In this document: piece by piece, positions 1 to 9,565 of the stretch
How positions within the stretch are numbered: position 1 is the first letter of the stretch
Layout: the number at the start of each line of letters is the position of its first letter
Origin: Pontibacter ruber
GTDB lineage: Bacteria; Bacteroidota; Bacteroidia; Cytophagales; Hymenobacteraceae
Length of the DNA: 64,000 nucleotides
Assembly (NCBI RefSeq): GCF_023630205.1
Contig: NZ_JALPRR010000001.1
Coordinates: 868,001 to 932,000 of the forward strand
Direction of reading: 5' to 3'
Position numbers and translations under genes: made by a program
The notes under the pieces: model-generated
The model's input: only the letters and a program-made list of their open reading frames with translations
The model's database searches: none
What the model was told of the DNA's origin: nothing

Positions 1-1
1 G

Positions 2-940
2 GAAAAGCGCATGATGAAATTTGTGGAAGGCGAGTACGACGTGCTCGTGTCAACCAACATCATCGAGTCGGGCCTGGACATCCCGAATGCCAACACCATC
101 ATCATTAACCGGGCACATATGTTCGGTCTGTCGGACCTGCACCAGATGCGGGGCCGCGTGGGCCGCTCCAACAAGAAGGCTTTCTGTTACCTGCTCACCC
201 CACCGGTAGCCGGTCTGCCAACCGATGCCCGCAAGCGCCTGAGCGTGCTCGAAGAGTTCTCCGACCTGGGCGAAGGCTTTAAAATTGCCATGCGCGACCT
301 GGACATACGGGGTGCCGGTAACCTGCTGGGCGGCGAGCAAAGCGGCTTTATCAACGACCTTGGTTTTGAGATGTACCACCAGGTACTCGACGATGCTATC
401 AAGGAGCTGAAGGAAACCGAGTTCCGTGACCTGTTCCTGAAAGATAACCTGGCCGAGTTTGTGGAACCGGTGCGCGACTGTAATATCGAGACTGACATGG
501 AGGTGCTCATACCGGATACCTATGTCGGCAACATTTCAGAGCGACTCAACCTCTACAGCAAGCTCGACAGCACCAAAGATCTGGAGGAGCTGGAGAAACT
601 TCGTGCAAGTATAATCGACCGCTTTGGTCCGCTTCCGGAAGAGGTGCAGAAACTGATCGAGATCGTGAAGCTAAGATGGCAGGCACAGCAGCTTGGCTTC
701 GAAAAACTGACGATCAAGAAAGAAGTAATGAAAGGTTACCTGCCAAGCGAGAACAACGACAAGTATTTCCAGTCAGATACTTTTGGCCATATATTAAAGT
801 ATGTGCAACAGCATTCACGCCGTTCACGCCTGAAAGAAGCCAAAGACAAGCTCATCGTGATCGTGGAGGACATCCAGAGTATAGCTGATGCCCGCGAAGT
901 GTTTGAAGGATTTGGCGTAGCCGAGGTTACATCTGCCTGA
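2..940 (+). CDS. mfd: Transcription-repair coupling factor Mfd, C-terminal part (5' end outside window)
   Basis: This is the last 312 or so residues of Mfd, the ATP-dependent translocase that removes RNA polymerase stalled at DNA lesions and recruits UvrA. The reading frame is open to the left edge, so the start lies outside the window. Visible are superfamily 2 helicase motif V (TNIIESGLDIPNANT), motif VI (QMRGRVGR) and the RecG/Mfd-type GAGNLLG segment that follows. The rest is the C-terminal TRCF domain, which regulates the motor. RecG has a similar helicase part but lacks this C-terminal domain, so Mfd is clearly preferred. The gene ends in TGA and is followed by a 170-base gap before the PAS genes; no strong terminator is evident there. 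Confidence 0.95.
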   Translation, partial: EKRMMKFVEGEYDVLVSTNIIESGLDIPNANTIIINRAHMFGLSDLHQMRGRVGRSNKKAFCYLLTPPVAGLPTDARKRLSVLEEFSDLGEGFKIAMRDLDIRGAGNLLGGEQSGFINDLGFEMYHQVLDDAIKELKETEFRDLFLKDNLAEFVEPVRDCNIETDMEVLIPDTYVGNISERLNLYSKLDSTKDLEELEKLRASIIDRFGPLPEEVQKLIEIVKLRWQAQQLGFEKLTIKKEVMKGYLPSENNDKYFQSDTFGHILKYVQQHSRRSRLKEAKDKLIVIVEDIQSIADAREVFEGFGVAEVTSA

Positions 941-1111
941 GCTGAAGCAGCAGGTTCGGACTGTTAGCAGAGCATACTATTTTATACCTTGAGCACAGGA
1001 TACAATCATTTTTGTATCCTGTGTTTCTTTTTATGGCAGTCTGTAAAAATTCTTGGAAAATAGGCGGCTCCTGCTGCACCTGCTGCCCCTGTTATTTTCG
1101 TTTAATTACAT

Positions 1112-2347
1112 ATGGTTTTATTCCAATCATGTATGCCGAATAAGCAACTCATACCGCCCCCAAGTTTTGATCAGTTTTTCCACGCACTGCCGGGGTTGTA
1201 CTTGCTCATGACCCCGGAGTTTCTGATCGTGGATGTTACAAACGACTACGCCCAGGCTGCATTAACGCCCCGCGAAAATATAGTGGGCCAGTATTTTTTT
1301 ACTGTTTTCCCCAACAACCCGGACCTTCCGGATTTTAAGCCGGCAGAGGAGCTAAAGCAGTCGTTGCAATATGTGCTGGAGCACAAGGCCCCACACACCA
1401 TACCTGTTCTGCGCTATGACATAAGAGACCATACAGATACCGATGCAACATTCGTGAAACGCTACTGGACCGCCTGCAACTCTCCTATACTGGATGCAGA
1501 CAACAACGTAAGTTATATTTTGCATGAAATATGCGACGTAACAGAACAAGAGGCACTGAAAAAGGAGAAGCTTGGCAACCATGAGCACCTCTCCATTCTG
1601 GCCAACGCTGTTCACGCCGTAAACTGGGAATATGATTTGCTAACAGATTCGATACACTGGGGGTATGGTTTAGCACAGGTACTTGGGTATACGCCGGAAG
1701 AGATGGGCAACGGTATAGAAGGCTGGACACTACGCATACACCCCGACGACTTGCGGGCTGTTCTGGATAGCCTGGAACAGGCACGAACAAAAGGGCTTCG
1801 GAACTGGTCAGCCGAATACCGGTTCCGGAAAGCTTCCGGGGACTACGCCTATTTCCTGGACACAGGCTACATCCTGTACGACGAGCAGAACCGGCCTTTC
1901 TGCATCAAAGGCTCGCTGATAGACCTGTCGGCCAGCAAGCAGGCAGAACTGGCGCTAAAAGAGAGCAACGCCCGTTTTCAGCACCTCATCGAGGCACTGC
2001 CATACATGGCCTGGACGGCAGACGCCAACGGCAAAGTGTTGTTCTACAACAAGATCTGGTACAAGTATACCGGCATGCCCGAAGGGCAGACGGAAGGCTG
2101 GCTAAACTATGTGCACCCCGAAGATTCTGCCCATGTTATCACCACCTGGTCTGCGGCACTGCAAAGCGGGTACTACCAGGTAGAGTGCCGTATCAGGCGG
2201 CAATCGGATAACTCTTACAGATGGTTTCTGGGGCAGGCAGTGTCTATTCGTGATGAAAACGGCAAGATACAATTCTGGGTAGGCACCACGATCGACATCA
2301 ACGAACAGATGCAAGCCCTGGAGCATTTAGTAGCAAGAGAATTCTAA
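1112..2347 (+). CDS. PAS-domain-only sensor protein, paralogue 1 (no kinase domain)
   Basis: The 411-residue soluble protein has three PAS-type sensory folds: an N-terminal PAS at about 20-150 starting FFHALPGLYLLMTPEF, a PAS_3-type fold at about 160-275 (WEYD, HPDD, YRFRK) and another at about 285-405 (MAWTADANGKVLFYN, HPED, YRWFLGQ). No transmembrane segment, HisKA or ATPase domain is present. The protein stops at the short linker which, in the related kinase at 4339-7401, leads into the kinase. It may sense redox, light or small ligands and signal by protein contact, or it may be a degenerate kinase copy. ATG 1112 is used; ATG 1133 is a possible alternative start. Confidence 0.8.
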   Translation: MVLFQSCMPNKQLIPPPSFDQFFHALPGLYLLMTPEFLIVDVTNDYAQAALTPRENIVGQYFFTVFPNNPDLPDFKPAEELKQSLQYVLEHKAPHTIPVLRYDIRDHTDTDATFVKRYWTACNSPILDADNNVSYILHEICDVTEQEALKKEKLGNHEHLSILANAVHAVNWEYDLLTDSIHWGYGLAQVLGYTPEEMGNGIEGWTLRIHPDDLRAVLDSLEQARTKGLRNWSAEYRFRKASGDYAYFLDTGYILYDEQNRPFCIKGSLIDLSASKQAELALKESNARFQHLIEALPYMAWTADANGKVLFYNKIWYKYTGMPEGQTEGWLNYVHPEDSAHVITTWSAALQSGYYQVECRIRRQSDNSYRWFLGQAVSIRDENGKIQFWVGTTIDINEQMQALEHLVAREF

Positions 2348-2522
2348 GTATAAACCAGCCCTCTCCTCCGCTGCTGTAGTTTACTGTCTGTAGCACATTT
2401 GGCTTCTATCCTTACACCTCATACGCGCCTGAGAGCACCCTGCCGATAAGGGGGCCCAGGGAGCAGTTATACTTGTAAGAATAAGCAGCTGCAATAATTG
2501 TAACATCAGGAGATTATTTTGC

Positions 2523-4226
2523 TTGCTAGCGGGCAATCCCCTATATTTAGCCTCTTCCACTGATGGAGCAACACCTGATACAGAATACTTCGTGCAACCT
2601 GAAAATAGTACTCATACCCAACTTTTAGGCCCTTTATTTCATGCCCTGCCAGGACTTTACCTGGTCATGACGCCTGATCTGATCATTGTTGATGCGACGG
2701 ACGCTTACCTGCGCACCACCTTTGCCAGGCGCGACAGCATCGTAGGGAAGTATTTTTTCGAAGTGTTCCCAAACAATCCGTCTACTCCCGACCTGGATTC
2801 GGCGCAGAATTTTAAACTCTCGCTGGAGTATGCGGTGGAGCACCTGCAGCCCCATCACATGCCTGTGTTGCGCTACGACCTGCCCCGCCCGGCCAGCCTT
2901 GGCGGCGGCTTTGAAGAGCGTTACTGGCAACCGTCCAACACGCCGGTGATGGATGAAGCAGGCAAGCTCCTCTACATCCTGCACGAGGCACGCGATATAA
3001 CACAGAACGTAATCGCAAACCAGGAAGACCATCGGCGGCAGGAGCGCCTTTCTATGTTAAACAGCGCGGTAAAGGCTGTATCCTGGGAGTATGATATCCT
3101 CAACAACCGGATGTACTGGGGCAACAGCCTGCAGGAAGTATTCGGGTACGAGCCGGAAGAGATGGGCCCGGGAGGAGAGTCCTGGGACTCCCGTGTACAC
3201 CCCGATGATTTTCTTAAAGTGCAGGAAAGTATAAAACAGGCAAATGATGCCGGCTGCAAGATCTGGACAGGCGAGTACCGCTTCATGCGGGCCGATGGCA
3301 CTTATGCTTACGTGCTGGACCAGGGCTACACGGTTTACGGCAGCGATGGCAACCCCATACGCACAACAGGCTCAATCATCGACATGAGCAAAAGCAAGCA
3401 ACCGGAAGACGACCTGAAAGAAAACCAGAACCGTTTCCGGCACTTACTCGAAACACTGCCTCACATGGCCTGGGCAGCAGAGCCGAACGGCAAAGTACTG
3501 TTCTTCAACAACCATTGGCACAGCTATACCGGCATGCCCGAAGATCAGACCGAAGGCTGGGCAAACTACCTGCACCCCGAAGACGCCATTTACGTCCTGA
3601 CTGCCTGGAACAACGCCGTCGCCTCCAAAACGCCTTTTGAAACAGAATACCGCATCCGCAACCACTACGACGGCACTTACCGGCTGTTTATGGAACGGGG
3701 CGTACCGATGTATGACGAGCAGGGCAACGTGAAGTTATGGATCGGCACGTTTACCGATGTGGAGGACCAGCGACAGTCTTTGGAGAAACTGAGAATGAAA
3801 GACCAGCACCTGGAAAACATCCTGCACCACTCTCCTGCCCATATCTGCCTCCTGCAGGGTCCTGACCACATCTGCAAGTATGTAACCCCGGGCATTTACC
3901 AGTTGTTCGGCAGCCGCCAGTACCTGGGCAAGTCCGCACTGGAAGTATGGCCCGAACTCCAGGAGCAGGGCCTCCGGGAGTTACTTGACCAGGTATACCA
4001 ACAAGGCAACGTAGTGCGGATCAATGGCCTTAAAGCCCTGATTGACCGTAACCAGAGTGGCCTGAGCCAGGAGGCATACTTTCATTTCAAGTGCCAGCCT
4101 TTGCTGGATAACAACGGAAATACCGAAGGCGTGCTGATTTCTGCCATCGAAGTGACTGAACTGGTGCAGGCAAAACGGGAGGCAGAGTCACTGGTTCAGG
4201 CACTTATGGAAAAAGATTTGGTGTAA
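2523..4226 (+). CDS. PAS-domain-only sensor protein, paralogue 2 (no kinase domain)
   Basis: This 567-residue protein is paralogous to the preceding gene over its first three PAS folds (about 35-165, 175-290, 300-420) and has a fourth PAS of different type at about 425-560 (HSPAHICLLQGPDH). It ends with a coiled linker (AKREAESLVQALMEKDLV), just where a linker and HisKA domain would begin in the full kinase. The first in-frame ATG lies inside the first PAS, so translation must start at TTG 2523 or GTG 2592; TTG 2523 has a purine-rich stretch (caggag) about 10 bases upstream. No transmembrane segments are seen. It is probably a cytoplasmic sensor that acts with the downstream kinase (inference). 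Confidence 0.75.
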   Translation: MLAGNPLYLASSTDGATPDTEYFVQPENSTHTQLLGPLFHALPGLYLVMTPDLIIVDATDAYLRTTFARRDSIVGKYFFEVFPNNPSTPDLDSAQNFKLSLEYAVEHLQPHHMPVLRYDLPRPASLGGGFEERYWQPSNTPVMDEAGKLLYILHEARDITQNVIANQEDHRRQERLSMLNSAVKAVSWEYDILNNRMYWGNSLQEVFGYEPEEMGPGGESWDSRVHPDDFLKVQESIKQANDAGCKIWTGEYRFMRADGTYAYVLDQGYTVYGSDGNPIRTTGSIIDMSKSKQPEDDLKENQNRFRHLLETLPHMAWAAEPNGKVLFFNNHWHSYTGMPEDQTEGWANYLHPEDAIYVLTAWNNAVASKTPFETEYRIRNHYDGTYRLFMERGVPMYDEQGNVKLWIGTFTDVEDQRQSLEKLRMKDQHLENILHHSPAHICLLQGPDHICKYVTPGIYQLFGSRQYLGKSALEVWPELQEQGLRELLDQVYQQGNVVRINGLKALIDRNQSGLSQEAYFHFKCQPLLDNNGNTEGVLISAIEVTELVQAKREAESLVQALMEKDLV

Positions 4227-4338
4227 GACAAAGATAACCTATAATTGCTGCACCGGAAGCCTGCTTTTTTTCAGAACTTACGTACTATCTTACTCCTGAA
4301 AGGAGACTAACATAGCCTGTAGCTTACTTTAGCCAAGG

Positions 4339-7300
4339 ATGAACTTATCTGCATCACAAACTATACTTGATTTCAAGAATATATTTCAGGCCCTACCCGG
4401 CCTTTACCTGATCTTATCACCTGAGCTTACCATCATCGCCGTCAGCGACAGCTACCTGGCAGCCACGCTTACCGCCCGGGAAGAGATCCTGGGGAAGTAT
4501 GTGTTCGATGTATTTCCTGACAACCCGCATGATGCGGAGAGTAAATCGGTGGCAAGCCTGAAGAGCTCCCTGAACTACGTACTCGAGCACCGGCAGTCAC
4601 ACTTTATGCCCACCACGCGTTACGATGTTCCTTCGCCGGGAAGCTCCGGTCATACCTTCGAAAGGCGGTATTGGGCGCCGTGCAACACGCCCGTACTTGC
4701 CGAAGACGGCACTGTGGCCTATATCATACACGAGGTCCGGAATGTAACCGAGCAGGTTCAGGTTGAGAAAGAGATCGCCTCCAGGCAACACAACCTGCTG
4801 CTGATGGCCGAGGCCGCCGGAGGTGCTGTGTGGGAGTGCGATATCCCGAACAACAAAATGACCTGGAGCGCCTCCTACAAAGACATTTTCGGTTATGATG
4901 ATGACGCACTGGAAACAGTGCCGGGAAGATGGTCAGAGTTGGTGCACCCCGATGACCTGCAGCAGGCACGCAAAAGTATAGATCGTGTAGTTGCAGCCAA
5001 AGGCAAAACCTGGACCGGCCAATACCGCTACCGCAAAGCCGACAACAGTTATACCACCGTGCTTGACCATGGCTATATCCTGTACGATCTGGAAGGCAGG
5101 CCGGTGCACATGCTGGGCACCATGGTAGACCTGAGCAAGCAGCTGGAACAGGAACGTAAACTAAAGGAAAGCAACTCCCGCTTCGAGTTGATAGCCAAAG
5201 CTACCAATGATGTGATCTGGGACTGGAACCTGCTCGACGACTCGTTGTGGTGGAACGAAGGCATGCAGACACTTTATGGCTACAAGGCCGAGGCAATAGA
5301 ACCTACCATCGTTTCCTGGACCAACTACATCCACCCGGACGATTTGTTGCGGGTAAAGGAATCTATTCACCACGTGATCGACAGCGGGGAAACCAACTGG
5401 GAATCGGAATACCGCTTTCGCTGTGCCAACGGCTCTTACAAGATCATCCTCGACAGAGGGTATGTTATACATAACCCCGAAGGAGCACCCGTACGCATGA
5501 TCGGGGCTATGTTAGACATAACAGAGGCAAAACGACTGGAACAGCAGCAACAGGAAAGCACTGCCTTTGCCCGTCGCATACTGGAGTCGCTCCCGCTGAT
5601 GGCCTGGACCGCTACCCCTAACGGTGCCGTAGATTACTACAGCCAAAGCTGGTTTGATTACACCGGCGCAAACTTTGATGAACTAAAAGCGTGGGGCTGG
5701 TCTAACATCATTCACCCGGATGACGCAGACGAGACCTTACGGCTGTGGAAAGAGGCCCTGCTGAACGGAGAGCCTTATGCAGGCGAGAACCGCTGGAAAT
5801 CTGCCAAGACCGGCACCTACCGCTGGTTCCTGGCCCGTGCCGTACCTATCCGTGATGAGGAAGGCAATATTACGATGTGGGCAGGCTCCCACACCGACAT
5901 ACACGATCAGAAAACGTTGCAGCAACAGTTGGAAGAGAGCTCCAGAAAGTTCCTGTTTCTTTCCGAATCTATCCCGCAGATGGTATGGAGTGCTAACCCG
6001 GACGGGCACATCGACTACACCAACCACCGATGGTACGAGTATACCAAAATGTCGGAAGAATCGCTTGGCTTTGGCTGGGCGCCCGCCATACACCCTGACG
6101 AGCTGCAAAACCTGATGGGCACCTGGATGCATTGTGTAGCGACAGGCGATCCGCTCGAGTTTGAGGTTCGCTTTCAGGATATGGAGGCCAAGACCTACCG
6201 CTGGTTCCTGCTTCGGGCACTGCCCATGCGCAATGAGGGTAAGGAGATCGTGAAATGGTTTGGCACGGCCACCGACATCCACGATCAGAAACAACTGATG
6301 CAGCAGCTGGAAGAAACCACCAGACGCTTCCGCTTCCTGGGAGACTCCATCGTACAGCTGGTGTGGATCACCGATGCCAGCGGCTACCACGAATACTTTA
6401 ACCAGCGCTGGAGAGACTATACCGGACTAACGCTGGAAGAGAGTATGGGCTTTATCTGGAACGACGTGCTGCACCCCGAGGATCAGCAACGGGCCTGGGA
6501 CAGATGGCAGCACTCGCTCCGCACCGGGGAGTTTTACGAGATCGAATACCGTTTCCGGAACGGGCGCGACGGCACCTACCGCTGGTTCTTAGGCCAGGCC
6601 ATGCCCATGCGCGACAACGATGGCAACATCCTGAAGTGGTTTGGCACCTGCACCGACATAGAAGACCACAAAAGAGCCGAAGAGGAGCTGCTCGAAAAAA
6701 ACCTGGAACTGGAGCGCATCAACCAGGACCTGGACAGCTTTGTATATACTGCATCGCACGACCTGAAGCTACCGATCATCAACATGGCAGGCATCTTTGA
6801 GGAGCTGACACAAAATGCATCTTTCAATGACCCCGATGCACCCCGCATGATCGACATGTTCAACAAATCGCTGCAACAGATCCACAGCACCATACACGAC
6901 CTGGCAGAGGTGGTAAAAGTACAGCGTATCGACGAGCGGGAACGGGAGCAGGTACAACTTGAACAGTTGGTGGAAGACGTGCAGGTAAGTATACAGGACC
7001 TGCTGAGAGACACGAGAGCCACCATCATTACCGACTTCAGTGCTGCACCAGGTATAGCTTTTATCAAGGCAAACCTGAAGAGTATATTTTACAACCTTAT
7101 TACTAATGCCATCAAATACCGTGCACACGACAGGCAACCCATGGTACACTTAAGCACCAGGCACAAAGGCGATTACATCGAACTGAAAGTGCAGGACAAT
7201 GGCATGGGAATCGACATGAACAAACATCAAAGCAAACTGTTCCAGATGTTTAAACGTTTCCATAATCATGTTCATGGTTCTGGGTTGGGCCTGTACATTG

Positions 7301-7401
7301 TAAACCGTCTTCTGACCAACAACGGAGGATATATTAACATCGAGAGCACGTTAAACGAAGGAACCACGTTTTACCTATACTTTAAACAAAAGAAAGCGTA
7401 G
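4339..7401 (+). CDS. Cytoplasmic multi-PAS sensor histidine kinase
   Basis: The 1020-residue kinase has six tandem PAS folds (about 15-145, 150-270, 280-400, 405-525, 535-655, 660-780), then a HisKA dimerisation domain with H-box ASHDLKLPI (His807) and a HATPase_c domain. The latter has an N-box around Asn919-Asn923 (YNLITNAIKY), a G1 box DNGMGI at 953-958 and a G2 box GSGLGLYIV at 980-988. No membrane segment is visible, so it senses an intracellular signal. It autophosphorylates on His807 and very likely passes phosphate to the response regulator that starts 20 bases downstream. The N-terminal PAS matches those of the two upstream PAS-only paralogues, which points to tandem duplication. Confidence 0.92.
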   Translation: MNLSASQTILDFKNIFQALPGLYLILSPELTIIAVSDSYLAATLTAREEILGKYVFDVFPDNPHDAESKSVASLKSSLNYVLEHRQSHFMPTTRYDVPSPGSSGHTFERRYWAPCNTPVLAEDGTVAYIIHEVRNVTEQVQVEKEIASRQHNLLLMAEAAGGAVWECDIPNNKMTWSASYKDIFGYDDDALETVPGRWSELVHPDDLQQARKSIDRVVAAKGKTWTGQYRYRKADNSYTTVLDHGYILYDLEGRPVHMLGTMVDLSKQLEQERKLKESNSRFELIAKATNDVIWDWNLLDDSLWWNEGMQTLYGYKAEAIEPTIVSWTNYIHPDDLLRVKESIHHVIDSGETNWESEYRFRCANGSYKIILDRGYVIHNPEGAPVRMIGAMLDITEAKRLEQQQQESTAFARRILESLPLMAWTATPNGAVDYYSQSWFDYTGANFDELKAWGWSNIIHPDDADETLRLWKEALLNGEPYAGENRWKSAKTGTYRWFLARAVPIRDEEGNITMWAGSHTDIHDQKTLQQQLEESSRKFLFLSESIPQMVWSANPDGHIDYTNHRWYEYTKMSEESLGFGWAPAIHPDELQNLMGTWMHCVATGDPLEFEVRFQDMEAKTYRWFLLRALPMRNEGKEIVKWFGTATDIHDQKQLMQQLEETTRRFRFLGDSIVQLVWITDASGYHEYFNQRWRDYTGLTLEESMGFIWNDVLHPEDQQRAWDRWQHSLRTGEFYEIEYRFRNGRDGTYRWFLGQAMPMRDNDGNILKWFGTCTDIEDHKRAEEELLEKNLELERINQDLDSFVYTASHDLKLPIINMAGIFEELTQNASFNDPDAPRMIDMFNKSLQQIHSTIHDLAEVVKVQRIDEREREQVQLEQLVEDVQVSIQDLLRDTRATIITDFSAAPGIAFIKANLKSIFYNLITNAIKYRAHDRQPMVHLSTRHKGDYIELKVQDNGMGIDMNKHQSKLFQMFKRFHNHVHGSGLGLYIVNRLLTNNGGYINIESTLNEGTTFYLYFKQKKA

Positions 7402-7421
7402 CCGATACACTCGCAAAAACT

Positions 7422-7829
7422 ATGAAGCCGTTAAAGACCATACTACTAATCGACGACGACGAGACCACCAATTACCTGAACCACCGGCTGCTGACCCGCA
7501 TGGAAATTGCCGACGATATCCGGGTAGTAACCAACGGAGAAGAAGCCCTGGATTATCTGACAAAGTCGTTCCAGGGCCAGGAAGGCTACCCAACACCTGA
7601 CCTTATTTTTGTAGATATCAAAATGTCGGTGATGGACGGATTTGAGTTCCTGGAAGAATACGAAAAACTGGAGGGAGCTCAGAAAGACAGGATCGTTATG
7701 CTGATGCTTACCTCGTCGGCCAGCTTCTATGACCTGGAAAAACTAAAGCAGTTTCCGGATGTGCGCAGGCATTACTCCAAGCCCCTGGCAGAAGCCGACG
7801 TACGCGAGATTTTGCAGGAGTACTTTTAA
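7422..7829 (+). CDS. Single-domain response regulator (receiver only)
   Basis: The 135-residue CheY-like receiver has an acidic pocket (LLIDDDETT), phospho-acceptor Asp65 in IFVDIKM, the Thr/Ser switch in MLTSSAS and the conserved Lys in HYSKPL. It has no output domain, like the Rcp1-type receivers commonly encoded next to PAS-rich or phytochrome kinases. It starts 20 bases after the kinase and is the likely phosphate acceptor of His807, acting by protein contact or as part of a phosphorelay. A perfect 13-bp hairpin follows and closes this unit. Confidence 0.93.
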   Translation: MKPLKTILLIDDDETTNYLNHRLLTRMEIADDIRVVTNGEEALDYLTKSFQGQEGYPTPDLIFVDIKMSVMDGFEFLEEYEKLEGAQKDRIVMLMLTSSASFYDLEKLKQFPDVRRHYSKPLAEADVREILQEYF

Positions 7830-7853
7830 CGTATAAACAGATACGATCAAAGG

Positions 7854-7890
7854 CAGAAGGCACCCTCAAGAGGGTGCCTTCTGTAGTTTA
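7854..7890 (+). terminator. Hairpin terminator after the PAS kinase/response regulator unit
   Basis: A perfect 13-bp stem (cagaaggcaccct at 7854-7866 and its complement at 7871-7883) has a CAAG tetraloop and is followed by a weak T-rich tail (tagttta). Confidence 0.8.
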
Positions 7891-8004
7891 TAGCTGTCAT
7901 TACTGTAGCACTGCAACCAACTATAGCCATCGGAATAGCGTAGAAATTACAGCCATTGGTGTATGACACAGGATTTTAAGTTTACAACTAAAAAGTATAA
8001 CAAC

Positions 8005-8817
8005 ATGACAGACCGAGATAACCGCAATAACCGAGATACAAGTGCTACAGACTTGGGTAAAATGAACCAGCAGACAGGACGTGAGTTATACGAGCGCGAC
8101 AAGCAGCAACAGCCACATCACCAGGAGCGTTATGCCCGCAGAGGCGAAGAGCAGCGTAAGTGGGATGAGGGCAACTACTTCCATACCGGCCCCAGCCCGC
8201 GCGGCGCACAGGACCGGCCAGTTCACCAGCCGGAACACCATCGTGGCGGCAGCAGCCACTCCACTTACCGCGTAGGCGAAGGTACTCATCCGGGCAGTCA
8301 CTACGGCAGCCGCTCCGACAGCCCTTACCGCAACGAGTACGAATACCTGAACCACGGCAACCGTCCGTATGGCCCTCAAGGGTACCAGGGGCAGGGCAGC
8401 ATAGCCAGCGGCCAGCAGCCCGGCAACTACAACGAGCCGCCAACCTCGCAGGACAGCCTGTGGCGCGAAGGCCCTGATACCCGCAGCCGCTACAAAGAAA
8501 CCGACTATCGTTATGGCAGCGGCTCGCATAACTGGTACCGCGAAGGCCGCTACTCTCCGGATGAGCCACGCCACACGCAGCCAACCAGCGACCGCACCTT
8601 TTTCCAGCGCCTCCGTCATACCTGGGACGACATCATGCACTCCGATGATCCGGAATGGCAGGAAAGAGACAGACGAAACCGTGACCAGTACATCCAGCAA
8701 CACCCCATGAGCGACCGCCAGCGCTACGGATCCGAGCCATACCGCGACCGTAATTTCAACAGCGGTTACGAAGGTGGCCCGCGCTGGGCGGATGAAACAG
8801 ACTCCGGCAAAAAATAA
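8005..8817 (+). CDS. Disordered hydrophilic protein of unknown function
   Basis: About 270 residues, extremely rich in Arg, Tyr, Gly, His, Asn, Gln, Ser and Pro, with no signal peptide or membrane segment. A short, more ordered-looking C-terminal motif (FFQRLRHTWDDIMHSDDPEW) interrupts the low-complexity sequence. I do not recognise a family. The composition suggests an intrinsically disordered, possibly stress-related or nucleic-acid-associated protein (inference). ATG 8005 is preferred to the upstream in-frame ATG 7963, because the extra 14 residues differ in composition and 8005 follows an A-rich stretch. A protein of similar character is encoded immediately downstream at 9057. The open frame is long in G+C-rich DNA, which supports it as a real gene. 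Confidence 0.65.
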   Translation: MTDRDNRNNRDTSATDLGKMNQQTGRELYERDKQQQPHHQERYARRGEEQRKWDEGNYFHTGPSPRGAQDRPVHQPEHHRGGSSHSTYRVGEGTHPGSHYGSRSDSPYRNEYEYLNHGNRPYGPQGYQGQGSIASGQQPGNYNEPPTSQDSLWREGPDTRSRYKETDYRYGSGSHNWYREGRYSPDEPRHTQPTSDRTFFQRLRHTWDDIMHSDDPEWQERDRRNRDQYIQQHPMSDRQRYGSEPYRDRNFNSGYEGGPRWADETDSGKK

Positions 8818-8914
8818 ATTCCAATATTTAACCCATCGCGGCTAACGCAACAGCAGGCAAGGCCGTATAAACTACAGATTAGGTAGATTTGGTAGTAGAT
8901 TAGTTTTAGTTAAC

Positions 8915-8950
8915 AACAAGGCCGGCCCCAAAGCTGGCCTTGTTTCTTTA
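8915..8950 (+). terminator. Hairpin terminator after the first disordered-protein gene
   Basis: A 12-bp stem (aacaaggccggc at 8915-8926 with gctggccttgtt at 8933-8944, one G:T pair) is followed by a T-rich run. Confidence 0.8.
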
Positions 8951-9056
8951 TACCCGCCACCTCCCCGAAAGACCAACCTCCTGCATACCAGCCCGTAAAC
9001 CCAAATACCCTCCAAGCAGGGCACGTTCTTATTCCTCCACTATAAAAAACAAGCTT

Positions 9057-9506
9057 ATGTATCATAGAGATAGAGAGTATAACCCGGAACAGCGCCAGCA
9101 CCACCGTGACCGTGAGCAGCACAGAGGCTGGCAACCTAGCCAGGGAGAGCAGGAAGGATACAGGGATTTCAGTGAGCGCTGGCAGGAACCACGACCGTTT
9201 TTTGAGCAGCCCCGGGAGCATAACCGTGGCTACTACGAACGCAACCAACACTATAACTACGGCCCGGAGCAACAGCAGGCATGGCATTCGTCTGAGCAAC
9301 AAAGGCACCGCCTGTTCCAGGACAGAAGAGAGCACCAGCAGGACAGGCGACTGGAAAACCCGTACTGGCACCACCAGGATTATGGACCGCAGAACCAGCA
9401 GGCCGCAGACCGGTGGAGCCAACCCTACTACAGGCCTTATAGCCAGGGGCAGCAACACCAGCACGACGACTATTATGAAGAAGATCGGGAGAGATTCAGA
9501 GGCTAA
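9057..9506 (+). CDS. Small disordered Gln/Arg/Tyr/His-rich protein
   Basis: 149 residues dominated by Gln, Arg, His, Tyr, Glu and Trp (for example MYHRDREYNPEQRQHHRDRE). No family is recognised, and there is no signal peptide or membrane segment. Its composition resembles the neighbouring protein at 8005-8817, and the two may be functional partners or products of an old duplication followed by drift. The start is placed at ATG 9057: the open frame continues upstream, but that part runs into the terminator of the preceding gene. The gene ends just before a very strong bidirectional terminator. Confidence 0.55.
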   Translation: MYHRDREYNPEQRQHHRDREQHRGWQPSQGEQEGYRDFSERWQEPRPFFEQPREHNRGYYERNQHYNYGPEQQQAWHSSEQQRHRLFQDRREHQQDRRLENPYWHHQDYGPQNQQAADRWSQPYYRPYSQGQQHQHDDYYEEDRERFRG

Positions 9507-9515
9507 CGTATAGCC

Positions 9516-9560
9516 ATCAAGTATAAAGGCCGGCAATAACTACCGGCCTTTATACTTGAT
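9516..9560. terminator. Bidirectional hairpin terminator containing AAGTATAAA
   Basis: A perfect 18-bp inverted repeat (arms 9516-9533 and 9543-9560) lies between convergent genes. The outer half of each arm is the word AAGTATAAA/TTTATACTT and the inner half is GGCCGG/CCGGCC. The A/T-rich outer arms supply U-tracts in both directions. Confidence 0.85.
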
Positions 9561-9565
9561 ATACT

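Noticed and set aside
8086..8703. 205-codon hydrophobic frame on the minus strand
   Set aside because: It looks like a membrane protein, but it is the antisense translation of Tyr/Arg/Gly/His-rich codons of the 8005-8817 gene, with no start or promoter of its own.
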